From Eggerthellaceae bacterium UBA3686 (GTDB taxonomy: Bacteria; Actinomycetota; Coriobacteriia; Coriobacteriales; Eggerthellaceae), in assembly GCA_002371495.1 (NCBI GenBank), contig DFIX01000021.1:55131-119130 (forward strand): 64,000 nucleotides of DNA, written 5' to 3'. The notes under the pieces are model-generated. The model saw only the letters and a program-made list of their open reading frames with translations, was not told the DNA's origin and made no database searches. Below, piece by piece: positions 46,456 through 55,966 of the stretch. The position numbers were made by a program, and so were the translations under genes. Within the stretch, counting starts at the first letter, position 1; each line of letters starts with the position of its first letter.

Positions 46456-48555
46456 ATGTCAGTAAACGTCTCTGAAATCTACGGGTCGCTCGTGTTCAAC
46501 GAGCACGTCATGGCCGAGCGCCTGCCGTCCGTTACGTACAAGGCGCTCATGCGCACGATCGAGAAGGGCGAGCCGCTCGACATCGAGGTGGCCAACGTCG
46601 TCGCCCATTCCATGAAGGAATGGGCGATCGAAAAGGGCGCCACGCATTACACGCACTGGTTCCAGCCGCTGACGGGTCTCACTTCCGAAAAGCACGACGG
46701 TTTCATCGACCCGATCCGCGACGGGCGCGCGCTCATGCGCTTCAGCGGCAAGGAGCTCATCCAGGGTGAGCCCGATGCGTCGAGCTTCCCCAACGGCGGC
46801 CTTCGTGCGACGTTCGAGGCGCGCGGCTACACGGCTTGGGATCCTACGAGCTATGCGTTCATCAAAGACGAGGTGCTGTGCATTCCCACGGCGTTCTGCA
46901 GCTATACCGGCGAGGCGCTCGACGAGAAGACGCCCCTCCTGCGCAGCATGGACGTCATTTCCGAGCAGGCCAATCGCGTGCTTGCGTTGTTCGGCGAGCC
47001 GCGCAAGCGCATCGACGTGACCATCGGCTGCGAGCAGGAGTACTTCCTGATTTCCGAAGAGCAGTACAAGCAGCGCCTTGACCTGATGCTATGCAACCGC
47101 ACGTTGTTCGGCTATGCGCCGTGCAAGGGTCAGGAACTCGACGACCACTATTTCGGCGCCATACGACCGACCGTCAACGAGTTCATGAAGGAACTCGACG
47201 ACGAGCTGTGGAAGCTCGGCATTCCCGCCAAGACCAAGCACAACGAGGTCGCGCCCGCCCAGCACGAGCTGGCGCCGATCTTCGAAAACGCTAACCGCGC
47301 CATCGACCATAACCTGCTGACGATGGAGAAGATGCGCCTTTTGGCCAGCCATCACGGGCTCGTGTGCCTGCAGCACGAAAAGCCCTTCGAGGGGATTAAC
47401 GGCTCCGGCAAGCACGACAACTGGTCGCTTGCGGCCAATGGCAAGAACCTGCTCGAGCCGGGCGAGAACCCCATGGAGAACCTGCGCTTCCTGGTCTTTT
47501 TGACCTGCGTCATCGAGGCGGTCGACGAGTACCAGGACCTGCTGCGCATGTCGGCCGCCAGTGCCGGCAACGATCACCGCCTGGGGGCTAACGAGGCGCC
47601 GCCGGCAATCGTCTCGATCTTCTTGGGCACCGAGCTCTCGGCCATTGTCGACGCATTGGTCAACGACCACGAGTCCGAGTACAACAACGTGCACAAAGTT
47701 GCCATGGACCTGGGCGTTTCGGTACTTCCGGCGTTTTTGAAGGACAACACCGACCGCAACCGCACGTCCCCGTTCGCCTTTACGGGCAACAAGTTCGAGT
47801 TCCGCATGCCGGGAAGCTCGCAGAACCTCTCGGAGGCAAATACGATCCTGAACACCGCCGTAGCCAAGGGCCTGAAGGACTTTGCCGACGCCATGGGCGA
47901 CCTGAAGGGCGAGGAATTCGAAAACGCAGCCATTGCCTACGTCAAGCAGATGCTGAAGGACCATCAGCGCATCATCTTCGACGGCAACGGGTATTCCGAT
48001 GAGTGGCCGGTCGAGGCCGAAAGGCGCGGGCTCACCAACAACAAGACCACGGCTGACGCCATGCCGTGTTTGCTCGAACAGAAGACGTTCGACCTGTTCG
48101 AGGAATTCGGCATCTTGAACGAGACCGAGATCCGCAGCCGTTACGAGGTGAAGCTCGAGAAGTACAACAAGCTCATAAACATCGAGGCCCGCACCTGCAA
48201 ACGCATGGTACGCCAGCTGTACCTGCCCGCTATTGCCGCATATGCCGCCGAGGTCGCCGAGAACATCGGAAAAGTGAAGGCCGTGCTTCAAGACGCCGAC
48301 CTTTCGCCCCAAGAGACGATCCTGCGCAAACTCAACGCCGGCATCAAGGCTATTGACGATTTGCTCATCGAGCTCGATCAGACGCACCATCGCGTGCGCG
48401 CAATTGCCGACCAGCAGGAATGCGCGAACGAGAACGCGAGCAAGGTCGTGCCGCTCATGGATGAGCTGCGTGCCGAGGTTGATGCGCTCGAGATCGTCGT
48501 CAGCGCAGAGCACTGGCCCGTGCCCAGCTACAACGACATTTTGTTCTACGCGTAG
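46456..48555 (+). CDS. glnN: Glutamine synthetase type III
   Basis: Protein of 699 residues, the GSIII length. Marks include HYTHWFQPLTGLTSEKHDGF, GCEQEYFLI (metal-binding Glu pair), NEVAPAQHELAPIFENAN, and NRTSPFAFTGNKFEFRMPG. It makes glutamine from glutamate, ammonia and ATP in the cytosol. GSIII enzymes are common in Bacteroides, clostridia and some actinobacteria. ATG 46456 follows AAGGGG. No GlnR box or PII gene is near. Confidence 0.96.
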   Translation: MSVNVSEIYGSLVFNEHVMAERLPSVTYKALMRTIEKGEPLDIEVANVVAHSMKEWAIEKGATHYTHWFQPLTGLTSEKHDGFIDPIRDGRALMRFSGKELIQGEPDASSFPNGGLRATFEARGYTAWDPTSYAFIKDEVLCIPTAFCSYTGEALDEKTPLLRSMDVISEQANRVLALFGEPRKRIDVTIGCEQEYFLISEEQYKQRLDLMLCNRTLFGYAPCKGQELDDHYFGAIRPTVNEFMKELDDELWKLGIPAKTKHNEVAPAQHELAPIFENANRAIDHNLLTMEKMRLLASHHGLVCLQHEKPFEGINGSGKHDNWSLAANGKNLLEPGENPMENLRFLVFLTCVIEAVDEYQDLLRMSAASAGNDHRLGANEAPPAIVSIFLGTELSAIVDALVNDHESEYNNVHKVAMDLGVSVLPAFLKDNTDRNRTSPFAFTGNKFEFRMPGSSQNLSEANTILNTAVAKGLKDFADAMGDLKGEEFENAAIAYVKQMLKDHQRIIFDGNGYSDEWPVEAERRGLTNNKTTADAMPCLLEQKTFDLFEEFGILNETEIRSRYEVKLEKYNKLINIEARTCKRMVRQLYLPAIAAYAAEVAENIGKVKAVLQDADLSPQETILRKLNAGIKAIDDLLIELDQTHHRVRAIADQQECANENASKVVPLMDELRAEVDALEIVVSAEHWPVPSYNDILFYA

Positions 48556-48688
48556 GACGCATGGGCGAGCTGGGTGCCTGATTTCCCGTTCGTCTCATAC
48601 AAAATGGTGACGTTAATATGTCAAAGAATCGACGTAACTGGGGATTTTGACGGTATTTCCCCCCGAGAACGATTCGCATGGTAATGTT

Positions 48689-48720
48689 AACGAGGCGCAC
48701 CTTATGGTTCGCCTCGTTTT
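48689..48720 (+). terminator. Intrinsic terminator of glnN
   Basis: AACGAGGCG (48689-48697) pairs with CGCCTCGTT (48710-48718), followed by TTTT. Confidence 0.85.
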
Positions 48721-48741
48721 GCATTTGAAGGGAGCTTTTCG

Positions 48742-50082
48742 ATGGACGGATCCATAATTCAAACGTACCTCAGCGACGTCCTGCATGTCGTGGCGCAATC
48801 GCTGCTCGCGCCCGACATCATCTTGTTGCTCGTCCTGATCGGCTACGCGCTGTTCTGCATCGGCAGCGTCATCGCCGAGCTGTTTTCGGAAAGGCGCCAT
48901 TTCAAGGTGGCCATGCCCCAGTTCCTGGCCGAGCTCATGGCGGCGAATCAGGATGATATTCCCGATGTCATCAGGCGCTCGGGTTTGCTGAACCGTCAGA
49001 AGATCGCTCTGCTGACCGTATACGATTACCGCATTTTACCAGGTGATGCCCTGATGGCCCTCATTCGCAGGCTCGTTAGCGAGGAAGAGACGCGCTACGA
49101 CCGCATCACCGGGCGCAACAACATGGCAGCGCGCATCGCGCCGATGCTTGGCCTCATGGGTACGCTCATCCCGCTCGGTCCTGGCATCCAGGCGCTGGGC
49201 AAGGCCGACACTGCTGCGCTTTCGAGTTCGCTTCTGGTTGCCTTCGACACGACTGTCGCCGGTTTGGTGGCTGCTGCAGTCTGCCTGGTCGTAGGCAAGA
49301 TCCGCAGCAACTGGTACGGCAACTACATGAATGCGCTCGATTCCGCGATGGCAACTATGCTGCAGAAGATCGAAGACATGCGCTCCGAAGGCCTCATCCA
49401 GACCAAGGAGCCCACGAACTATGCGTTCCTGTTCGAATCAGAGCTGCCGAAGAGGGGCAGGCGTGCTGACGGCACCCAGGCCGGTTACGAGCAGGACCAA
49501 GTCGAAAGCGAGGCTCCGATTGGGCTGGGCGCTGCCCCGGCTTCTTCTGCCCCTGCGGCGATTGGCAACAACCCGACCGGTCCGATTTCTCCCGCCGACG
49601 CGCCGGCTCCTGCGGCCGAGATGCCTTTTGGCGTGGCTCAGGCGCCCGCGTTTGACCAGCCGCTCGATCCGCTGTTCGCAACTCCTGCGCAGCTTGCGCA
49701 GCCCGATTCGCTTGCGTCGTCGAGCCAGACGACCGGCCCGCTTCCGCAGGTCCAGGAGCAGCAGGCGCAGCCAGTTGCTCCCGAGTTCAACTTCTCGTTC
49801 GAGCAGCCCGCTCAGCCCTTCGGGGAAGTGCCGATGCCGGCGTTCCTCGACACGCTGACGGCGCCGCCCGCGTTTGACCCGAGCGCCCAGCCTGCGCCCG
49901 TTGCTCAGCAGTTCCAGCAGCCTGTGCAGCCCATGGCAGAGCCCCAGCCTGTTGCGCAACCTGCACCGAGCGGCTGGTACCAGCCGCAGCAGCAAGGCGG
50001 CGGCTATGCGCAGCCCGTTTCGTCGTGGGAAACCGGCAGGATTACCATGCCCAACCCCGCAGACGAGCGTCCCGCCGAATAA
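48742..50082 (+). CDS. MotA/TolQ/ExbB-family proton channel protein with long Pro/Gln-rich tail
   Basis: Protein of 446 residues. Three helices: LAPDIILLLVLIGYALFCIG (about 22-42), then GLMGTLIPLGPGIQAL and LLVAFDTTVAGLVAAAVCLV, the paired helices typical of TolQ/ExbB pores. The cytoplasmic loop carries YDRITGRNNMAAR. After about residue 215 comes a 230-residue Pro/Ala/Gln tail, unusual in this family. The next gene codes a DUF2149 protein with a membrane Asp, so the two probably form a proton-driven stator. ATG 48742 follows GAAGGGAGC. Confidence 0.88.
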   Translation: MDGSIIQTYLSDVLHVVAQSLLAPDIILLLVLIGYALFCIGSVIAELFSERRHFKVAMPQFLAELMAANQDDIPDVIRRSGLLNRQKIALLTVYDYRILPGDALMALIRRLVSEEETRYDRITGRNNMAARIAPMLGLMGTLIPLGPGIQALGKADTAALSSSLLVAFDTTVAGLVAAAVCLVVGKIRSNWYGNYMNALDSAMATMLQKIEDMRSEGLIQTKEPTNYAFLFESELPKRGRRADGTQAGYEQDQVESEAPIGLGAAPASSAPAAIGNNPTGPISPADAPAPAAEMPFGVAQAPAFDQPLDPLFATPAQLAQPDSLASSSQTTGPLPQVQEQQAQPVAPEFNFSFEQPAQPFGEVPMPAFLDTLTAPPAFDPSAQPAPVAQQFQQPVQPMAEPQPVAQPAPSGWYQPQQQGGGYAQPVSSWETGRITMPNPADERPAE

Positions 50083-50092
50083 GGAGGGCATC

Positions 50093-50419
50093 ATGTCGAG
50101 CTATTTCAGCAACGGAGGCAGCTTCCGAGAGCACAAGAAGCCCGAAGAAGTCGACCCCATGTCGTCGATGAGCAACATCGGCGACGTCATGCTCGTGTTC
50201 GCCTGCGGCCTCATGGTCGCGCTCGTTGTAGCCTGGAACGTCAACTTGGCCGAGTTCACCCAGATCGAGCCGACCCAGGAGCTGCAGGATGGCGACGTCG
50301 AGAAGATTACAGAGCAGCTCTACGGCGAGGGCAACTCGTTCGTCGAGAAGGGCAAGGTCTACCAAGATCCCCAAACCGGCAAGTTCTACCTCGTCGAAGA
50401 AGGCGAATCCAACTCGTAA
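50093..50419 (+). CDS. DUF2149 protein, ExbD/TolR-like partner
   Basis: Protein of 108 residues. One membrane helix, SNIGDVMLVFACGLMVALVV, starts with an Asp where ExbD/TolR/MotB have their proton-carrying Asp (compare IDVMLVLLI in ExbD). A short extracytoplasmic part follows (GNSFVEKGKVYQDPQTGKFY). ATG 50093 has AAGGAGG 5 nt before and lies 10 bp after the channel gene. Its stop touches the palindrome at 50418. Confidence 0.85.
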   Translation: MSSYFSNGGSFREHKKPEEVDPMSSMSNIGDVMLVFACGLMVALVVAWNVNLAEFTQIEPTQELQDGDVEKITEQLYGEGNSFVEKGKVYQDPQTGKFYLVEEGESNS

Positions 50420-50455
50420 TGTGTAAAAGGGGTCAGACCCCTTTTACACATTTTT
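50418..50455. repeat. REP-like palindrome, third full copy
   Basis: AATGTGTAAAAGGGG, TCAGA, CCCCTTTTACACATT (50418-50452). Same sequence as at 35576 and, with one base change, 5975. It starts 2 bases inside the stop of the DUF2149 gene, with TTTTT at the end. Confidence 0.88.
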
Positions 50456-50481
50456 AAGCTCCGCTGGTTAGGTGGTAAAAA

Positions 50482-53400
50482 ATGCAGCATATTCTAACCA
50501 AAGATTTCCTCTTCAGGACCCTGCGCGTCGTCTTGGTCTTTACGCTCGTGTTCTGGTCCTCATTCCGCATCGAGTGCCTTGCGTTTGCGGATGTCTCTGC
50601 GGACGACTTGAGCAAACGCGCAGAAAATGGCGAGAAGCTGACCAATGTCGCGGTCTGGCAGGTGACCGACCCCGAATTGAGCGCGGGCGATAGATCAGTT
50701 TTGGTAGCCAAGGCTGGCGAAGTAAAGAGTGTTCCTGAAGACGGAATCGAGAAATCCATTATCAGAGTTAACGCCAACAGCGGTAAGGTGTCGTTCGTTG
50801 CTCTCCCCACGTGGGGTGATGGTGAAAAAGAGGAGTTCACGGTAACGTACAAAGACGGCATCGGTGGCAGCTTGTTTTCCGACGAGGTACACGAGAAAGT
50901 GGAGAAGGGCAAACCCACTCCCGGTTTCGACGGCAGTTTGGATCGCGATGGCTACACATTCGATGGTTGGGACCCTGCCGTTAGCGAGACGGTCGAGGGT
51001 GATGCAACTTATACGGCTAAGTGGACGGAAAAAGAGAAGCAGAAGTACACGGTCACGTACGAAGATGAGTTTTCGCCAAACGGCATCTATTATACGGAGG
51101 AAGTAGAAGAGGGGAGTGACACTCCCTTGGTTAACGACCCGACTGCAGATGGCTTCGATTTCAAGGGGTGGAATCCCGACCCTTATGGCACCACGGTAAC
51201 GGGAAACGCGACCTATGTTGCCAAGTGGGAGGCGAAGTCGGTCGAGCCTGACTCCGACCCCGTCGAGCCCGATCCGCCGGTTGTTGACCCCGACCCCGTC
51301 GATCCCGAGCCTAGTGGCGGCAACGAGGGCGGCACCGCCGACAACACTGCCGATGACGCTACTAACGACGCCCGGTCAAACCCACGCCCCGCTCCGTCAC
51401 CGAGCATCACCACGATGGCCGAGAACGACGTGACCATCGCTAACTTCATGAAGTGGGAACTCGTGAAGGTTGAGGGCAGCGCCGATATTTCACTCAATGA
51501 GAAGGACGGCGTTGCGACACTTATGGATACGAACAATCAACCTGGCAAGGCTACCGTGCGCTGCAGCCCCAACGGGGAGGCAGAAGGGCTCACTGATCCG
51601 GCCGTTAAGCCGTTCGTCGCGGAATTCAAGGTCCAATTCGTGGCCGTAAGCTCTCTCGAGATTTATAAATCTGGCACAAGCGATCGTATAGTCGGCAGCA
51701 AGAGCAAACCGTTAATATTGGGAGAAGATGAGCGCGAGGGCTACGCCTTGGATGTCAAGGCAAATGCTTCAACACTCCTGAATGAAGACGATGCCATTTC
51801 GTTCGTCTCAACGCCAGCGACAAGCATGAAAGAAGCAAGCAATAATTTGTTGAGTGACGTTACCTGGTCGGTTTTTAAGGACGATGGCTCTGACGTCACC
51901 GACGACGTGGCCTCGATAACGCAAAAAGGCGAGCTTACTATCAAAGGCGAAGGCTCTTTCCTCGTTCGGTGTTCAACTCCTGATTTTCGAGATGGGCAGC
52001 AAAAAACGGAGGACGTGTACGTGGCCACTGGCGAGGTGGCGAAGGACGACGCTGTCTACCAGGGCGAAGACCATCATCAAGACAAGCTGACGGTCAAGGT
52101 GCAGCGCCCCAAGGTTGTGCTCGAGACCGCTGATGGCCACGGCGGGGATACGACTTCCGAAACGCAGCAGCAGACGCCGGCCGGAAGCGAAAACGCATCA
52201 GCGGGTGCTAGCGAAGGCTCGGCTGAAGGAGCGAGCGAGGGTTCTGCCGCGACTGGCGAAAACGCAAAATACGAAGAGACCCTTGCAACTTACGACCGGG
52301 ACTTGGTTAACATCAAGACGCACAAACAGCTCGACATCAACGAGAAGGACTACTCGATGACGCTTCCCGTGAAGCGCGGCGAGACCACGGCCCCCGAGCA
52401 GGTCACAGCATCTGGCCGCGGCACGACGCTGGCGCTGCTGCTCGACGACGCGGGCGTCACGCTCGAGGAGCAGAAGAACATCGACTACATCGAGTTCGGC
52501 AACGTCGAGGTCAATCCCACGCGCGTGGCGTGGTCGGACCTGGTCACGGCATCGCACGCCGAGACGTCCTACATCATGGTCGCCAAGGAGGCGTACGTGC
52601 ATGAGCCCGCCTCCGCAACGGACTCGGGGACGTCGGCTGAATCCGAGTCGAGCGTAAAAACCGAGCCCAGTCCGCGACCGGCGCCGGCAATAGGCGCGAT
52701 GGCCGAAGGCGACGGTTCGTCGGACGAGGCGCCCGCTAGCGAAACGCCGCCTGACTCTGGGGGCAATACCAGTACCCCTGCCGAGGGCGGCGAGCAGACA
52801 ACGACGTCTGATCCGTCTGGGCAATCCAGCCAGGGCGATCAGACGAGCCAGACGGACCAGGGTTCGGGTTCCGCTGCGCCCACCAATCCTTTCCTTCCCA
52901 ATACACGCTTCCAGATCATGTTTGACCAGTCAGATGCGGCCCCTGCGCTAACCGCTGCGATGGCCGATTTGCGCTGGGTTAACTCGATTACCGTGCACAT
53001 GAAGGGCGCCGAGGAGCCTGAATACGTTGACGGCAAAACGCCCTGGATCAACTACGATGCCGTTCCCAAAGGTGTAACTGCCCTGATGACGGCAGTGCCG
53101 CCTACGTCCATTGGCAGTGCTAACTTCGGCTACAAATGGGAACGCTCGACCGACGAAGGCAGGACCTGGCAGGAAGTGGCGGGCAATACCCAACAGACCA
53201 TCTATGTACCGACTGATGACGCCCACATTGGCAACTACTATCGCGTGTTCGTTATTTTGGACGAAGGAACTTCGAAGCCTTCGAAAGCTGTTCAAGTGCG
53301 CGAAGGCAACGGTTTTGTCGTACAGCTCGATTACGTGCCGCCCTTTGCGGGCGATTGGGCCAACTTTACCTCGCACATAATCGGCGCAGATGAAAACGAT

Positions 53401-54225
53401 CCCAACATCAAATACCGTTGGGAGCAATCGACAGACGGATGCCAAACCTGGACCGAGATACCCAATGAGGCGGGCAAGACCTTGCGCGTGAAGACGAACC
53501 CCATTGCCGCGAACAGTGGCGATAGCGGAAGTGGCGAAGGTGGTGACGGCGGCGATGCGGGTGCTACCGTGCTGACTTACATCAGAGTCGTCGCTATCCT
53601 AGGCTCCGACTCGGGCGTTTCTGGTCCGCAGCTGCTTACCGTGCGCGTAGGGGATGACCCTAATGGCAAAGATTCGACGGAAAAAGACGGGAACCAGACC
53701 GACCCCAAGGCCAACGACGTTCAAGACGCCCTTAACAATAAGGACAAGAATCCGCAGGAGCTCGATACCGAGTCTACCGATACCGAACCTACCGATGCAG
53801 AGCCTGACGATTTTGACGAAGTCGAAACGTCGGGTACTCAGGTGATTCCGCTCGATGTCGACTACGACGATTTCGACGACGAGGAGGTTGAAGCCATCGA
53901 GCCCGCAAGCAAGGCGTCGACTGAGCCTGCTGGCGCTCCCGCGGAGCAGACGGCGCCCGAGCCGGCGGCCGACATTTCGAAGGTCATCGTCGACGACTCG
54001 GTCAGCGAGAAGATTCGCGAGATGAACAACAAGCAGAAGGAGCAGTCCGACGCCACGCCTGGCGCCCGTTGGACCGAGATTTCGGCCGTTAACCCCAGCA
54101 GCGATGATGTGCGCCGCGTGTTGGCGGGCAACCCGTTCGCGCCGCTGGCCGGCCCCTTCGCCTTGGGCCTGACAGCGGCTGGCGTGGTCGAGAAGCTCTT
54201 TGCCTTCCGGCGCCAAATCAGATAA
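50482..54225 (+). CDS. Large surface protein with InlB B-repeats and C-terminal anchor
   Basis: Protein of 1,247 residues. Signal peptide 1-37 (FRTLRVVLVFTLVFWSSFRI). Two InlB_B/Flg_new repeats at 119-181 and 189-249, each ending in GDATYTAKW or GNATYVAKW, then a Pro/Asp linker (about 256-285). Several Ig-like or Big-like regions, two low-complexity Ser/Thr/Gln-rich linkers (about 690-800) and paired FKYKWERSTDEGRTWQE-like / YRWEQSTDGCQTWTE repeats follow. The end (AGPFALGLTAAGVVEKLFAF plus RRQIR) is a membrane anchor without LPXTG. It lies 62 bp after the ExbB/DUF2149 pair and may be served by it. Function not known. Confidence 0.85.
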   Translation: MQHILTKDFLFRTLRVVLVFTLVFWSSFRIECLAFADVSADDLSKRAENGEKLTNVAVWQVTDPELSAGDRSVLVAKAGEVKSVPEDGIEKSIIRVNANSGKVSFVALPTWGDGEKEEFTVTYKDGIGGSLFSDEVHEKVEKGKPTPGFDGSLDRDGYTFDGWDPAVSETVEGDATYTAKWTEKEKQKYTVTYEDEFSPNGIYYTEEVEEGSDTPLVNDPTADGFDFKGWNPDPYGTTVTGNATYVAKWEAKSVEPDSDPVEPDPPVVDPDPVDPEPSGGNEGGTADNTADDATNDARSNPRPAPSPSITTMAENDVTIANFMKWELVKVEGSADISLNEKDGVATLMDTNNQPGKATVRCSPNGEAEGLTDPAVKPFVAEFKVQFVAVSSLEIYKSGTSDRIVGSKSKPLILGEDEREGYALDVKANASTLLNEDDAISFVSTPATSMKEASNNLLSDVTWSVFKDDGSDVTDDVASITQKGELTIKGEGSFLVRCSTPDFRDGQQKTEDVYVATGEVAKDDAVYQGEDHHQDKLTVKVQRPKVVLETADGHGGDTTSETQQQTPAGSENASAGASEGSAEGASEGSAATGENAKYEETLATYDRDLVNIKTHKQLDINEKDYSMTLPVKRGETTAPEQVTASGRGTTLALLLDDAGVTLEEQKNIDYIEFGNVEVNPTRVAWSDLVTASHAETSYIMVAKEAYVHEPASATDSGTSAESESSVKTEPSPRPAPAIGAMAEGDGSSDEAPASETPPDSGGNTSTPAEGGEQTTTSDPSGQSSQGDQTSQTDQGSGSAAPTNPFLPNTRFQIMFDQSDAAPALTAAMADLRWVNSITVHMKGAEEPEYVDGKTPWINYDAVPKGVTALMTAVPPTSIGSANFGYKWERSTDEGRTWQEVAGNTQQTIYVPTDDAHIGNYYRVFVILDEGTSKPSKAVQVREGNGFVVQLDYVPPFAGDWANFTSHIIGADENDPNIKYRWEQSTDGCQTWTEIPNEAGKTLRVKTNPIAANSGDSGSGEGGDGGDAGATVLTYIRVVAILGSDSGVSGPQLLTVRVGDDPNGKDSTEKDGNQTDPKANDVQDALNNKDKNPQELDTESTDTEPTDAEPDDFDEVETSGTQVIPLDVDYDDFDDEEVEAIEPASKASTEPAGAPAEQTAPEPAADISKVIVDDSVSEKIREMNNKQKEQSDATPGARWTEISAVNPSSDDVRRVLAGNPFAPLAGPFALGLTAAGVVEKLFAFRRQIR

Positions 54226-54300
54226 GCGCGCGAGCAGATCGCCCCTGGGGCAAAGTGTTCACGTGAACACTTTGCCCCAGGGGCGATTTGTTCGCGCGCT
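54225..54300. repeat. Long palindrome with 37-bp near-perfect arms
   Basis: AGCGCGCGA ... GCCCCTGGGGCAAAGTGTTC pairs with the mirror half ending TTCGCGCGCT; the centre is TTCACGTGAA. Only small mismatches. It begins at the last base of the surface-protein stop codon and ends at the cimA -35 region. Likely terminator. Confidence 0.85.
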
Positions 54301-54327
54301 TCACACTCCACCACGTTGGAGTACAAT
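54300..54327 (+). promoter_or_regulatory. cimA promoter, suggesting a leaderless mRNA
   Basis: TTCACA (54300-54305), 16 nt, TACAAT (54322-54327). Transcription would begin 6-8 nt later, at or next to the ATG at 54335. No Shine-Dalgarno sequence precedes it. Confidence 0.6.
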
Positions 54328-54334
54328 GCGCTAC

Positions 54335-55963
54335 ATGTCGAAAATCATCACATACGATACGACGCTGCGCGACGGCGAGCAGTCCGAAGGGGTGACGCTG
54401 TCGCTCGAGGACAAGCTGCGCATTGCGCGGAGGCTCGACGAATTCGGCGTCGACATCATCGAAGGCGGGTTTCCGGCCTCGAATCCCAAAGACATCGCAT
54501 TCTTCCGCGAGCTTCGCGAGCATCCCCTAAAGCATGCGCGCATCGCGGCGTTCGGCGCTACCTGCAAAAGGGGCGTACCTGCGAGTGAGGACCAGGGTCT
54601 TGCCGATCTTCTTGCAAGCAGGGCGCCCGTTGTGGCTATCGTGGGCAAGACTTGGGATGCGCAGGTCGAGCTCGCATTGCGCACGACGCTTGACGAGAAC
54701 CTGCGCATGATCAGCGACTCGGTGGCCTACCTGAAATCCCGGGGGCGCGAGGTCGTGTTCGATGCCGAGCATTTCTTCGACGGATACAAGTCCAATCCCG
54801 AATACGCTTTGAAGTGCGTGCTTGCGGCCGCTCGAGCTGGCGCCGATTCGATTGATTTGTGCGATACGAACGGCGGCATGCTTCCCTTCGAAATCGAACG
54901 CATGACGCGCATCGTTGTCGAAGCGGTATCGCCCGACGGTTTGCAAACCGACCAAAGCGCCGCATCTTCCATCAAGGCTCCTCGTGTAGGCATCCACTGC
55001 CATAACGACGGGGGCTGCGCTGTGGCGAACACGCTTTCGGCGGTGCGCGCGGGCGCCACGCAGTTCCAAGGTACTGTAAACGGGTATGGCGAGCGCGTCG
55101 GCAACGCGGACTTGTTGACGGTGATTGCCGACCTCGAGTTAAAGATGGGGTGCGAATGCGTTGGCGCCGAAAGTCTGAAGAAGCTGATGAGCGTCGCAAG
55201 TTACGTTGCCGAGATTTGCAACTTCTCGGTGTGGGCGCATGCGCCCTACGTCGGCACCTCGGCGTTCGCCCATAAGGGCGGTTTGCACGCAAGCGCCATC
55301 GTGCGGTTCCCGCAAGCTTACGAACACGAAGACCCGACCGCGGTCGGCAATGCTTCGCGCATGCTCGTCAGCGAGCTTGCGGGCAAGGCTTCGCTTGTGA
55401 CCAAAGCCGCTCAGCTCGGTTTTGACCTGCGGCAAGAGCCGCAGAGCATCCAGGCGATCTTGGACGAGGTCAAAGCCCGCGAAGCCCAAGGATATTCCTA
55501 CGAGGTTGCCGATGGGTCGCTGGCGCTGCTGATAGCGCGAAAACTCGGCAAATACCAGCCGTTCTTCACGCTCGAGAGCTTCCGGGTGATCGTTGACGAC
55601 CGCGAAGACTACGGTGCCATCGCAAAAGACGCGCAGTCCGAAGCAACCATCAAGATTCACGTCGGCGACAGGCGCTATGTGGCCACAGGCGAGGGAACGG
55701 GTCCGGTCGGCGCGCTCGACAATGCGTTGCACATGGCTCTTTCGGAGTTTTATCCGCAGGTCAACGACATGGAACTCATCGACTTCAAAGTGCGCTTGCT
55801 CGACGAGAGCACGGGCACCGACGCTATAACCAGAGTTGCCATAACCCTGCGTGACGAGAACGGCACTTGGGGTACCATTGGCGTGTCCGAGAACATCATC
55901 GAAGCATCGTGGAACGCGCTCGTCGAATCGCTCGAGTACGGCCTGATGAGGATTGGAGCATGA
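54335..55963 (+). CDS. cimA: Citramalate synthase
   Basis: Protein of 542 residues of the LeuA-like citramalate synthase group. TYDTTLRDGEQSEG (metal Asp13), FDAEHFFDGYKSNPEYAL, IHCHNDGGCAVANTL (HxH metal site), NGYGERVGNADL, and a C-terminal allosteric domain. EHFFDGYKxNP is typical of citramalate synthases rather than isopropylmalate synthases. It joins pyruvate and acetyl-CoA, the first step to isoleucine without threonine. Start ATG 54335; ATG 54326 overlaps the -10 box. Followed by a TrpR-like gene 3 bp later. Confidence 0.92.
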   Translation: MSKIITYDTTLRDGEQSEGVTLSLEDKLRIARRLDEFGVDIIEGGFPASNPKDIAFFRELREHPLKHARIAAFGATCKRGVPASEDQGLADLLASRAPVVAIVGKTWDAQVELALRTTLDENLRMISDSVAYLKSRGREVVFDAEHFFDGYKSNPEYALKCVLAAARAGADSIDLCDTNGGMLPFEIERMTRIVVEAVSPDGLQTDQSAASSIKAPRVGIHCHNDGGCAVANTLSAVRAGATQFQGTVNGYGERVGNADLLTVIADLELKMGCECVGAESLKKLMSVASYVAEICNFSVWAHAPYVGTSAFAHKGGLHASAIVRFPQAYEHEDPTAVGNASRMLVSELAGKASLVTKAAQLGFDLRQEPQSIQAILDEVKAREAQGYSYEVADGSLALLIARKLGKYQPFFTLESFRVIVDDREDYGAIAKDAQSEATIKIHVGDRRYVATGEGTGPVGALDNALHMALSEFYPQVNDMELIDFKVRLLDESTGTDAITRVAITLRDENGTWGTIGVSENIIEASWNALVESLEYGLMRIGA

Positions 55964-55966
55964 CGG

